A DNA stretch of 64,000 bases from Diplonema papillatum (taxonomy: Eukaryota; Euglenozoa; Diplonemea; Diplonemida; Diplonemidae), in assembly GCA_030068145.1 (NCBI GenBank), contig JAPJBO010000277.1:124001-188000 (forward strand), read 5' to 3'. Below are positions 30,259 through 39,604 of this stretch, piece by piece. The notes under the pieces were generated by a model. The model did no database searches. It saw only the letters and a program-made list of their open reading frames with translations, and was not told the origin of the DNA. Every line of letters begins with the position of its first letter. The stretch's first letter is position 1. Both the position numbers and the translations under genes were made by a program.

Positions 30259-31823
30259 GGGGGCTGGCATACGTCGGCTTCCGGCTCGGGCGGGGCGGCG
30301 GCGGTGCCCGCGGACGTCGTGTACGTGCTGGTGGAAGACGAGGAAGACGACGACGAATGGGACCCGGAGCCGGACGTCGCGCTGCCGGCGCAGACGCCGC
30401 CGACGACGACGAGCGCCGCCGCCGCGCCCGAAGAAGCATCAGCCGCCAAGCCAGGCGCCCCCGGCGCAGCGTCCCCGGGATAGGCCCGGCCGACCGCCTC
30501 CCCGCCGCCCGCAGACACTGCGGACGGCCCCGCCCGGGGTGTCGAAGCCGCCGACTTTGCCTCGGATACTACCGGCGCCGCGGATGGCTCGGCCACGGGC
30601 GTCGAAGCCGTTGCTTTGGCCTCGTGTGCCGACGGCTCCGCTGCGGGCGTCGAAGCTGGCGCCGCAGACGGCGCCGCGAGGGGTGTCGACGCAGCTGACT
30701 TTGCCTCGGGTGCTACCGGCACTGCGGATGGCTCCGCTAGGGGCGTCGAAGCCTCCGCTTTGGTTCCGGGTGTGGTCACCGCGGCCGATACACTTTCAGG
30801 TTCGCCGTTGTCGTCGGCTTCCGTGTCGCCGCCGTAAGGCAGCGACTGGTTGTTGGACGGGGGCTGCATGTCGTCAGGAGTCGGGCTCTCGAGGCAGACG
30901 CAGCAAACCTGAGTGGAGTCGAGGTCGTCGGCCTTCAGTTTTTTGACGTGCATCACCACGCTGTCCACGAGAGCCTCGGCATCCCCCGCGCCAGCGTGCA
31001 CGTGGGCACGGAAGCTCATGGACCCCTCCCCTGGCAGCACCCGCTCCCGCTGCGCAGCGGCCATGTCGTCTGCCGCGTCGGCCGCCTGGCCCCGCCGCCG
31101 GTTCGTCACGAAGAAGAAGGACACAGCGCCCACGCAGCAGCCGAGCATGATGATCCCAAACCCGCCGACCACCCGCCACAACGACATCTCGTCCGGCGAG
31201 AGGCGGTCGTCGTCGGGATCGACCTCCTGGGGAGGTTCCTCAGGCGTGAGGACGAGCGCCCCGCAGCGGCCGCAGCGCTCGAAGCCGCCGTCGTAATCAC
31301 CACCCGGAGTGACCGCCACAGGGCAGACGAACCCTCCAGGTTCTTCCATCGAAAACATGCACTCGTCGTAGACGCCGCCCAGGTGCTCGAAGGGGAGGAC
31401 GCACTGCTGGCTGCGTTGGGTCCAGCACACGCTGCTGACCGCGACGCGCAACGGGAGCCGCAACGAGACGCGGACTGTCTCGCCGGTCGAGGTGTTCCAC
31501 GCGCCTTGCGTAATGCGCCACTCAATGGCCTCCATGGGGTCTGGCGTCGCCGCATAGCTCTGCGCGAGGTCTGCTGCCGGCCCGATGGCCACGGTGCTCC
31601 CGTCGGCGATTGTCGCGTTGAACAATTCGAAGCTCCCGCCCAGGTTCCAAGGGCAGGCGAAACCCGACTCGCACGGGCTGCGGCTGGTGCCGGGGCTCCG
31701 GTAGCCCGTGCAGAAGCACTGGTAGCTTACCGACACCGCGATGTCGACGGCGCCGGTTCTCGCCGAGCGGTAAACCATCCACGCCGCCGTCTGCTCCAAG
31801 GCGAACCCGGTCCCGCGGCCCAA
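30180..31823 (-). CDS. Single-pass membrane protein with FN2-like ectodomain and RING first half (exon)
   Basis: The 547-codon frame encodes a Cys-containing ectodomain. CVLPFEHLGGVYDECMFSME...FVCP (141-167) resembles a fibronectin type II module. It is followed by an acidic stretch, a transmembrane helix VVGGFGIIMLGCCVGAVSFF (218-237) with a basic NRRRG stop-transfer, and a cytoplasmic tail. The tail contains QVCCVCLE (306-312), the first Cys pair of a RING finger, then a repetitive Ala/Ser/Pro linker (STPLAEPSAAP) and a Ser run. The last ~25 residues come from a SINE-X. The RING second half lies at 27337-27615. Signal-peptide sequence is upstream (31960) but in another frame in this copy. 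Probably a transmembrane ubiquitin ligase. Confidence 0.62.
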   Translation of the reverse strand: MGRGTGFALEQTAAWMVYRSARTGAVDIAVSVSYQCFCTGYRSPGTSRSPCESGFACPWNLGGSFELFNATIADGSTVAIGPAADLAQSYAATPDPMEAIEWRITQGAWNTSTGETVRVSLRLPLRVAVSSVCWTQRSQQCVLPFEHLGGVYDECMFSMEEPGGFVCPVAVTPGGDYDGGFERCGRCGALVLTPEEPPQEVDPDDDRLSPDEMSLWRVVGGFGIIMLGCCVGAVSFFFVTNRRRGQAADAADDMAAAQRERVLPGEGSMSFRAHVHAGAGDAEALVDSVVMHVKKLKADDLDSTQVCCVCLESPTPDDMQPPSNNQSLPYGGDTEADDNGEPESVSAAVTTPGTKAEASTPLAEPSAVPVAPEAKSAASTPLAAPSAAPASTPAAEPSAHEAKATASTPVAEPSAAPVVSEAKSAASTPRAGPSAVSAGGGEAVGRAYPGDAAPGAPGLAADASSGAAAALVVVGGVCAGSATSGSGSHSSSSSSSSTSTYTTSAGTAAAPPEPEADVCQPPPFFLYKHLLSRKCLRRLLVAIDQRR

Positions 31824-31971
31824 GGACGTGTAGATCTCGGTTCCGCTGTAGAACGGTTACGTCGGTCACGACGCTCCGCTCGCCGGCGACGTACCCGTCG
31901 CTCACCGTCATCCCCGTCTCCCCCGCCGCCGCCCAGCAGCCCAACAGCAGCAGCGTGCATCGTGCGCACAC
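31824..31971 (-). pseudogene. First-exon region of the membrane protein, copy A
   Basis: The frame LLLLGCWAAAGETGMTVSDG, then YVAGERSVVTDVTV, looks like the end of a signal peptide followed by a mature N-terminus. One extra A near 31852 (GTAGAACGG against GTAGACGG in copy C) puts it out of frame with the ectodomain. The only nearby ATG (31960) is in yet another frame. Either the signal is spliced in from elsewhere or this copy is dead. Confidence 0.5.
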
Positions 31972-32214
31972 GGACGCGTGCGCTCGGGTCGCTTGCTTTT
32001 CGGGCTTCTTCCCCCCTTCGCTCCCCCTCTTTTTTGTTGCTGCTGCTTTTGTATGCTTTCTTCCTGGCGGTGGAGAGTGAACACCTGGCCCCGTCTCAGA
32101 GTGAAAGCTCGCTTGGCAACCCGAGACTTTTTCGGAGTCACCAGAGACCTTCGTCGGATGGGTTCCTTTGTGTTGTAGTTTACGTTTCTTTTTTAACGAA
32201 GGCGAGTGTCAGAC

Positions 32215-32770
32215 TAGCTCACCCGAAGGCGGTTAGGCGGCTGGTGCCGTAGCTTACCGACACCACGATGTCGACGGCGCCGCTTGTCGCCAAGCGGTAA
32301 ACCATCCACGCCGCCGTCTGCTCCAAGGCGAACCCGGTCCCGCGGCCCAAGGACGTGTAGATCTCGGCTCCGCTGTAGAACGGTAACGTCGGTCACGACG
32401 CTCCGCTCGCCGGCGACGTACCCGTCGCTCACCGTCATCCCCGTCTCCCCCGCCGCCGCCCAGCAGCCCAACAGCAGCAGCGTGCATCGTGCGCACACGG
32501 ACGCGTGCGCTCGGGTCGCTTGCTTTTCGGGCTTCTTCCCCCCTTCGCTCCCCCTCTTTTTTGTTGCTGCTGCTTTTGTTTGCTTTCTTCCTGGCGGTGG
32601 AGAGTGAACACCTGGCCCCGTCTCAGAGTGAAAGCTCGCTTGGCAACCCGAGACTTTTTCGGAGTCACCAGAGACCTTCGTCGGATGGGTTCCTTTGTGT
32701 TGTAGTTTACGTTTCTTTTTTAACGACGGCGAGTGTCAGACTAGCTCACCCGAAGGCGGTTAGGCGGCTG
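32215..32770 (-). repeat. Tandem duplicate B of the membrane-protein first-exon region
   Basis: The sequence repeats 31690-32240 with a shift of 527 bp, including the 5' flank with TTTTTTGTTGCTGCTGCTTT and a diverged repeat Z. It carries the same extra A as copy A and lacks the downstream ectodomain, being fused to GGTAAGCTACGGCACCAGCC. Confidence 0.75.
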
Positions 32771-32779
32771 GTGCCGGGG

Positions 32780-32906
32780 CTCCGGTACCAACGGCAGCAG
32801 CAGCAGCGGGAGGTGGCCGTGCATCGCGCGCCTGCACACTCCCGGACGCGTCACTCTTTTGTGTTACCGTCGATCCCGAAGGACGATCAGTTTGGTGTCT
32901 TGCTTT
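32780..32906 (-). pseudogene. Tandem duplicate D: start codon region and module W copy 3
   Basis: An ATG at 32824 opens MHGHLPLLLLPLVPEPRHQP, a fair signal peptide, but the rest of the exon is deleted. Module W lies immediately upstream at 32861-32906. Confidence 0.6.
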
Positions 32907-32959
32907 TTTTTTTTGTTGTTGTTGTTGCTTTTGTTTGCTTTTCTTCCTGGCGGTGGAGA

Positions 32960-33476
32960 GTGAACACCTGGCCCCGTCTCAGAGTGAGTCTCGCTTGGCA
33001 GTCGGAGACCTTCGTCGGATGGGTTCCTTTGTGTTGTAGTTTACGTTTCTTTTTTAACGACGGCGAGTGTCAGACTAGCTCACCCGAAGGCGGTTAGGCG
33101 GCTGGTAGCCCGTGCAGAAGCACTGGTAGCTTACCGACACCACGATGTCGACGGCGCCGGTTCTCGCCAAGCGGTTAGCCATCCACGCCGCCGTCTGCTC
33201 CAAGGCGAACCCGGTCCCGCGGCCCAAGGACGTGTAGATCTCGGCTCCGCTGTAGACGGTTACGTCGGTCACGACGCTCCGCTCGCCGGCGACGTACCCG
33301 TCGCTCACCGTCACCCCCGTCTCCCCCGCAGCCCAACGGCAGCAGCAGCAGCAGGAGGTGGCCGTGCATCGCGCGCCTGCACACACACCCGGACGCGTCC
33401 CTCGTTTGTTTTGTGTTTCCGACGATCCCGTGGGACGTACAGATTGGTGTCTTTCGACCTTTTGTTTGTTTGTGAG
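32960..33476 (-). pseudogene. Tandem duplicate C of the first exon, with module W copy 4
   Basis: An ATG at 33369 opens MHGHLLLLLLPLGC, a strong signal-peptide core. The mature sequence (VTVSDGYVAGERSVVTDVTV, then YSGAEIYTSLGRGTGFALEQ) continues in another frame through SVSYQCFCTGYQPP. This copy lacks the extra A of copies A and B, so it preserves the ectodomain frame best. Module W (33409-33476) is about 40 bases upstream of the ATG. It could be the true first exon of the gene. Confidence 0.55.
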
Positions 33477-33510
33477 GTTCAGCTTGGTGCGTGTGGTCGG
33501 TGGGCGGGGG

Positions 33511-33856
33511 GATTGCAAGAACGTGCTTGGAATGGGTATGTGCTCAACACCGCACTGGTCCCGTCTGCGCCGTGTTTCGGTCCTTTAAGCCACGGACACA
33601 TAAGGCGGACCATCATCAGCGTGGAACCTGAGTGTCTGCAGACAGGACTGCGGTGTGAGTCTGGTTTGTCAGGCGGCTGTTCGTAGCTCGTCACAGCCAG
33701 GACCACCCGTGCTACTAGAGCACAGGCGAATCCGTCACGGGGAGAAGGCCCCTACAACCGTGTCTGAGCAATCAGTTAAAAAACTCAGGGCACTCGCCCT
33801 GATTGTGACTGCGACTCGCTAGGCAGCACTGACTTGTCTTCTTTTTACGGTGGCAA
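33511..33856 (+). repeat. Family Y, full length
   Basis: About 345 bp from GATTGCAAGAACGTGCTTGG to ACTTGTCTTCTTTTTACGGTGG. Other copies are at 34011-34181 (3' truncated), 46566-46660, 49780-50114, 52488-52760 and the triplet at 24060-24400. There are no inverted ends and no A tail. It has interrupted the block shared with 5577-5830. Confidence 0.8.
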
Positions 33857-34010
33857 TCTGCGAAGTAAACTCCGCAGAGCACAGTGGACATGGGGTTGCC
33901 GTGTGCAGCACCAATGGTTGAAGTACCAAAAGGAAAAGAGTGCGAGGAAGTATTCCTGCGTGCTGAGGGCAGCAAGTCGCGTTACGCGAAGTACCCTACT
34001 GGAATGGGGG

Positions 34011-34181
34011 GATTGCAAGAACGTGCTTGGAATGGGTATGTGCTCAACACCGCACTGGTCCCGTCTGCGCCGTGTTTCGGTCCTTTAAGCCACGGACACA
34101 TGAGGCGGACCATCATCAGCGTGGAACCTGAGTGTCTGCAGACAGGACTGCGGTGTGAGTCTGGTTTGTCAGGCGGCTGGG
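34011..34181 (+). repeat. Family Y, partial copy
   Basis: Matches the first 170 bp of 33511-33856 almost exactly, which suggests recent duplication. Confidence 0.8.
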
Positions 34182-34318
34182 CGGGGGGGGGGTTGGATAG
34201 GAAGCTCTACTGTATCGGGCTAGACTTTAATTCATGCTTGAGCCAGGATGCCCACTCCGCAGGCTTTCCGCTGGGCTCTTGGTAGCTGATCCGCTCGCTT
34301 ACACTTTTCATCACAGTG

Positions 34319-34410
34319 GTCGTAGTCCACTGCTGTAAACGATGCCGTCTCAGGATCGAGGGAAGTCATTTTGGCTAAATCAAAGATGATGGGTTCAGGG
34401 GGGAGTACAT

Positions 34411-34443
<33 letters not shown>

Positions 34444-34510
34444 TGACACCACCAGGCGTGGAGTATGCGGCTTAATTTGACTCAACACGGGGAATTTTAC
34501 TAGGTCAGGA
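34319..34510 (+). rRNA. SSU (18S) rRNA fragment
   Basis: Contains GTAAACGATGCC, GGGGGAGTACATTCGCAAGG, CTGAAACTTAAAGGAATTGA, CACCACCAGGCGTGGAGTAT and GCGGCTTAATTTGACTCAAC, the universally conserved block around the eukaryotic 1100-1200 region. It starts abruptly after repeat sequence and stops within ACTAGGTC, where a 26 bp array begins. At about 190 nt it is only a tenth of the gene and has no neighbouring rRNA, so it is an inserted fragment and not a working gene. Confidence 0.93.
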
Positions 34511-35020
34511 CGATCTCATGGCGCACTAGGTCAGGACGATCTCATGGCGCACTAGGTCAGGACGATCTCATGGCGCACTAGGTCAGGACGATCTCATGGC
34601 GCACTAGGTCAGGACGATCTCATGGCGCACTAGGTCAGGACGATCTCATGGCGCACTAGGTCAGGACGATCTCATGGCGCACTAGGTCAGGACGATCTCA
34701 TGGCGCACTAGGTCAGGACGATCTCATGGCGCACTAGGTCAGGACGATCTCATGGCGCACTAGGTCAGGACGATCTCATGGCGCGACTAGGTCAGGTCAC
34801 GATCTCATGGCGCACTAGGTCAGGACGATCTCATGGCGCACTAGGTCAGGACGATCTCATGGCGCACTAGGTCAGGACGATCTCATGGCGCACTAGGTCA
34901 GGACGATCTCATGGCGCACTAGGTCAGGACGATCTCATGGCGCACTAGGTCAGGACGATCTCATGGCGCACTAGGTCAGGACGATCTCATGGCGCACTAG
35001 GTCAGGACGATCTCATGGCG
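34499..35020. repeat. 26 bp minisatellite, about 20 units, seeded at an rRNA/gene junction
   Basis: Each unit consists of ACTAGGTCAGGACG followed by ATCTCATGGCGC. The first unit begins inside the SSU fragment, and the last ends in the gene fragment (CATGGCGTTGCGCGCTGCG). One unit near 34780 carries a small insertion; the others are almost identical, pointing to recent expansion. Confidence 0.95.
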
Positions 35021-35110
35021 TTGCGCGCTGCGAAGTCGTCCATGATTTGCCAGTACGTCACGTTGCATCGTCCATAAATTCTCGCCAGGTCTGCTTCGGG
35101 TCCGTTTTTT
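35005..35110 (-). pseudogene. Gene fragment resembling part of the membrane-protein ectodomain
   Basis: The minus frame reads GPEADLARIYGRCNVTYWQI and MDDFAARNAMRSS before a stop. Its first part recalls GPAADLAQSYAAT in the ectodomain at 30180-31823. Its upstream flank (35110-35260: T run, TTGTTGTTGCTCTTGTTTGC, diverged repeat Z) copies the 5' flank of that gene. I read it as a decayed relative. Confidence 0.4.
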
Positions 35111-35504
35111 TTTTTTTGTTGTTGTTGCTCTTGTTTGCTTTCTTCCTGTTCCTCTCGGAGTGAAAGTTCGCTGGGCAACCCGAGACTTCTTGGAGTTCAC
35201 CCGGAGACCTTTGTCGAATAGGTTCCTTCGTGGTACAGTTCTCTAGACGTTAGTGTCTTGTAGTTTTTTGGTGCGCTAACTAGTTCTTAGCACTAAAGGG
35301 GGAAGAAGAGAAAAATAATCCCCAAGAGGAAGCAAGTCTAGAGGCAGGGGGGGAATGCGCAGGCATCAATGAGCAGCATTGGCCTCACCACCGGAAGAGG
35401 TCCAGATCGGCTCTGCTGGTACTGCCTCTTTTGATTCGTTCGCTGAGCTGGCTCAGGGAGCAGGTGTTGCGTCGCATCTGGGCACGACGCTCTGGTTTTC
35501 TAGC

Positions 35505-35915
35505 ATGTCGAGTGATTCGTTCGCCGTTTCCCCGTGCGAGCGAGTCTCGGAACATGACTTTTTTCGTAGTAACAACTAATTGTAAACACGAAAGAGAGCG
35601 CTGGCAGCGTGTTTGGGAGAAGATTAGCCTACCGATCATATTCACTCACTATCACTCACTAACAGGCTAATCCTCCCCCGGCACGTACAAACAAACACAC
35701 GCCTATTCTTTTTATGTCAGGCCACCAGGGCACCTTCCTCCACTCCGTTGAGGTCCCTTTCATGGGGATGGTTGGGAAACCATACGTCGAGTGATTTGCT
35801 CGCCGTTTCCCCGTGCGAGCGAGTCTCAGAACATGACTTTTTTGTCAGACCACCAGGGCACCTTCCTCCACTCCGTTGAGGTCCCTTTGATGGGGATGGT
35901 TAGGAAACCATACTA
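35505..35915 (+). repeat. Direct duplications of CCGTTTCCCCGTGCGAGCGA and of an adjoining ~75 bp block
   Basis: The first block is at 35520-35562 and 35800-35843. The second (CACCAGGGCACCTTCCTCCA to GGATGGTT-GGAAACCATAC) is at 35722-35790 and 35850-35914. Repeat K (35568-35695) lies between the first pair. Confidence 0.8.
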
Positions 35916-35999
35916 GTATGGAAGCCATCCTTTCGCAGGGCAACTTCCGCAGGGTTTTTGAAGGGCTTGCATCTGGGAGTTCATCCCCAAACGCCTGGC

Positions 36000-36070
36000 G
36001 AAGTTGGTCAACAAGGAATCGAACCGGCGCCCCTCAGGATTACATTCCGCGCCTTGCCACTGTGCTAGGT
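36000..36070 (-). pseudogene. tRNA-like sequence
   Basis: On the minus strand there is a box A (TAGCACAGTGGCAAGGCGC) and an exact box B (GGTTCGATTCC) at tRNA spacing. The anticodon arm (GGA-ATGTAA-TCC) has a six-base loop, and the T and acceptor stems do not pair. A decayed tRNA is likely; the amino acid cannot be assigned. Confidence 0.4.
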
Positions 36071-36093
36071 GCGTCCCTAAGTACTATAATTTG

Positions 36094-36165
36094 TGTCTCC
36101 TGGTGTATTGGTTAGCTCTTCAGACTCTGAATCTGGCGACCGCGGTTCAAATCCGCGTAGTAGAA
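36094..36165 (+). pseudogene. tRNA-Gln(CTG)-like gene with an unpaired acceptor stem
   Basis: The D region (TGGTGTATTGGTTAGC), anticodon arm (TCAGA-CTCTGAA-TCTGG, anticodon CTG) and T arm (CGCGG-TTCAAAT-CCGCG) match eukaryotic tRNA-Gln closely. The acceptor strands (TGTCTCC and TAGTAGA) hardly pair. It is probably a pseudogene, although the body is well preserved. Confidence 0.5.
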
Positions 36166-36399
36166 CCGTTGGGGGACCTAAATCGGAGTTGCCAACCTCC
36201 GCACGGTCCCCGTCCACGTGCGCAAGCACAGCTGACGGCAACACGTGCACAGTGCGCTGCTCAGGGCGTAGTCCCGAGGGACGATAATCCGAATGCAATC
36301 CCTTACTAAACCCGTGGCGACTGCTGACCATGATATGAACCGTATAGACCCGGTTGGAGACACGGGATCTGGATGTGAATTTGGAAGTTGCCGTTCGCC

Positions 36400-36623
36400 G
36401 AAGCTAGTCGTGGCCCGATAAATCCGATGTGCCCTGAGTAACTCACGCATTGGGTTCTGGCTTAGAGGCGTTCAGCCATAATCCATCCCGTGGTAGCATC
36501 ACGGCAATGTCCGATCGAACAACCGTAGATACCAGGGCTAGAAACGGGAGTTCCTCTCGTACTACCCCGTATTGCTGTCGGAATGCGCTGGCCCGATGGG
36601 CTCTCTCTCCATCAGTAGGGTAA

Positions 36624-36666
<43 letters not shown>

Positions 36667-36669
36667 GGT
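36400..36669 (-). rRNA. LSU (28S) rRNA 3' fragment
   Basis: The minus strand reads GGGAACGTGAGCTGGGTTTA, GACCGTCGTGAGACAGGTTG and TTTTACCCTACTGATGG, then AGTACGAGAGGAACTCCCG and GGCTGAACGCCTCTAAGCC. These are conserved blocks of the last few hundred bases of LSU rRNA. It starts sharply at about 36669. LSU-like sequence may extend to about 36300, but conservation cannot be judged there. It lies opposite in orientation to the SSU piece 2 kb away, and both look like inserted fragments. Confidence 0.9.
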
Positions 36670-37086
36670 GCATGCATCAGGAAAAGCTACGCAGGCCAAG
36701 CTCATTGCCTAGCGTGATACGGCTAGGCGACCTGTTGGGAACTTCCTTCCGGGAAACGGCCTTCACCAGCCTTCTGGCCAGTCGTGGACGAGAAAGAGGA
36801 AATACTTCCCTCATGGGACCTTCTGGGGCCTACTGGCAAATTTCCCTCCGGGGAACGGTATTTAGGTGCCCTGAAGAGGAAAGACCTCCCTCAGGGAACC
36901 TCTGGGGGGCAAAGTGCAGGTGCCATGAAGCACTGTTCCCGGGCTAGTGTTACTCAGGGACGACGTCTGGTGGCCTTTTCCATATTCCAGCAAACCTGCA
37001 GTAGCAGCATTCACCTGATGCAGGAGTGAGCAGCCGACGGAGAATTCCAGCGCAGTCGTCGGCTCTTCAATGCGAGCTGCGCCTCA

Positions 37087-37342
37087 CTACCAGAGTTGGT
37101 ACCACTTTCGTTTAGTGGGCAACCCGGCATCGCGGTAGGTTTCCTTCAGCCCCTCCGGGGAATGGTCGCCGGTCACGATGGCGTCGCGGTAAAGCGCCAG
37201 CGTGGCCGGGAACGGCGGGTCGCAGCCGCTGCACTGTTCGGTGTCGTTCACGATCTGTTCGGTCGCCAACTTCTGGCGGAAGACACGCAACCGCGCCCGT
37301 TCGAAGTCGTTGTTGAGCGCCACGCGTATACCCGGCTGTGTG
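37087..37342 (-). CDS. Last exon of an unrecognised protein
   Basis: After CCCACACAG the frame reads PGIRVALNNDFERARLRVFR, QKLATEQIVNDTEQCSGCDP and, at the end, PTKRKWYQLW before TAG. The GC-rich third positions and clean stop look like a real terminal exon of about 84 codons. The CxxC (CSGC) might bind metal. No family is recognised. The acceptor-like ACACAG also precedes the frames at 10202 and 61082. Confidence 0.5.
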
Positions 37343-37344
37343 GG

Positions 37345-37490
37345 TTGTGTGTATGAGTGGGGGAGGGAGAGCCCAAAAAAGGGGGCAAACGGTGGCCTGC
37401 GTTTGTCAGTTTTTGCTTACCCCTCCAGCCTCGCTTTTTGCGAGTGGATATGAGGAGTTCGCTCAGAAACGTAAGGATTCCTTGACGCGC
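37345..37490 (+). repeat. Dispersed repeat T
   Basis: Inverted copy of 18755-18860. Confidence 0.65.
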
Positions 37491-37823
37491 CGAAGACGGC
37501 AACCAGAAGGATTGTTGGTACATCAGCATACCGTCGGAAGATACTGCGGAAGTGGCGTGTACTCTATCAGGAGGTTGCCGATTGCGTACACCGCGGTCCA
37601 GAACGAAACCAGAACGGCGATGAGTCTGCGAGGAGTGGCTTGATTCGGTAGCGATGGCTCGAAGTTGGGGTCATGCACTGATGCTGGTGACAGGATCCGG
37701 GGTCGCTGCAGCAATGAAAACAAAAAAAAAAACAGCGGGTGACCCGGTCGCAGGGCTTACGCTCCGTTTTCGGTCTCAGAGAAAATACGTGTGGACCACG
37801 TGTGGGCGCTTAAGGTTCGAGGG

Positions 37824-38041
37824 GAAATACTCGAGGGACTGCCTTCGAAGGAGGCTAGAGGGGGAGAAAACAATACAACTACAAAATGGGTCTTTTTTGT
37901 TGAACGCTTACGTCCGCCACTAAACCCAGATTTACCTGTGTTTCGTGTGGGCTACAGCACATTTACCTCCTTTGATCTTTTGCAACTGGCAGCCTCCTCA
38001 AGTATTTCCTACAAAGCAGGTGCTTATACAAAAAAAAAAAC
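37824..38041 (+). mobile_element. SINE-X, full length with a small head deletion
   Basis: Lacks about 10 bases (TGTGCTCATT) of the head; otherwise complete, ending GGTGCTTATACAAAAAAAAA. Confidence 0.85.
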
Positions 38042-39604
38042 CTTCCCCCTCATGTGCGACGGCAAAAGAAATAGTGTCGCTACTGACTTGGCGACACCTG
38101 GCTGTGCGGCGTTGACCGCTAGTGGGCCTAGACTCCCCTGCATGTGGACCAATAAATCAAAATCCACATGTGGCACCTGTGGATCCACACGTGGGGGAAC
38201 AAAATCCAAAAAGAATTAACACGTGGAAATCCTAACGTTCCACACGTGGAGCGTAAGCCCTGCCCGGTCGGCACACACGACTGTACTGCACTATAATAGC
38301 GAGCTTCTTTTTACGGAGAAAACCATAAGGGAAGCACTTAAGTCGGGAAAATATTTATCGGAAACTGTTTCCGATAAATATTTTTTTTGTTTCCGATAAA
38401 TATTTTTTTTGTTTCCGATAAATATTTTTTTGTTTCCGATAAATATTTTTTGTTTCCGATAAATATTTTTCTGTTTCCGATAAGTATTGATCACTTTGAC
38501 AGTAGGTTCACCTACTTCGTCCCGTGGACGACCGCGACGAAGCCAAATACGATCGTTTTTCTATCTAGTTTCGGGTCGAAAGCCTCCCCAGCAAAGGCTG
38601 TTCAATTTTCAACACCAGATACGCAAACCTTTTCGAATGCAGCACACGGGTATCCATCAAGTGACATCTAACTATCTGGTTGCATTGAGCAGTATCCGGA
38701 TCTGAAAGCTGAAGACTTTGTACCACTTGACCGCGACAAAGGTCACGAACCGGGTTCGGCTTGCACTGCAGTTGCAGTAAAACCGCGTCTTGCGCACGAG
38801 CGCGGAAATCCGCCACCCACCATTCGGCTAGATGTTACAAGAACACAACTGCAAAGCTTACTACAAACGGATAGTGTTACAAAGGTGAACGAATCATGCG
38901 AGAACCTACGTAGGGGCCCCTCAACAGCTTTCAGAACGGCATAGTAAGTCAAGAGACGGATGAGCGTGCGCACATTCCTGAAAATGTCTAACCACGACTA
39001 CGGATTTGGTGCCATCGAGGCAGCCATGGAGTGTAAGTATGCCAACGGGGCTTAGTAGTATCGGGGCTGCCGTGCATACTAGTTCCAGTAAAATATTTGT
39101 TTCCCTTGACTTGTGCCATGTCGGACGGTAGGATTTTCCGCGTCAGCCTCATTTCAATCCTGGAGACAAAAGCACTCACACAATAAAGACTAGCCCATTT
39201 CACGGGCCAAAACTGCCTTTGTTGCAGAAATCGGCAATAAAGGCAAGCGATGACAGAACAGCGCACACGAAGACGACCGGCTCTGAAGAGACCCGCGCCG
39301 CAAGCTGCGCGAGCAGAGGGTGCCAAGCAAACCAGGAAGGAAGGCGAGGAGATTTAGATGGCACAGCAGGACGCCCGCGAGGGATCACCGAGGTCGAAAG
39401 ACAGAAAAGGGAAAGCAGGCATGGCCGGCTTGAAAAGCTGCAAGCGCGGAGAAGGGCACAGGTACAGAGCAGTCCACATGCCCACGAGCAGTGAAGCGGC
39501 CCACATCACAGAGGTCTATCACACTGGCTCCGGATTACTTAGGGTCCTCGCAAAATCCAATGAAATTGCTTGCCCAATGGGACTCCCCTTGGGCACATTT
39601 CGCA

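Noticed and set aside
30948-32252. 434-codon plus-strand frame
   Set aside because: It is the shadow of the GC-rich membrane-protein exon on the minus strand. It has no domains, whereas the minus frame has a TM helix, Cys pattern and RING half.
34499-35020. CRISPR-like array
   Set aside because: The units are directly contiguous with no variable spacers; this is a plain minisatellite.
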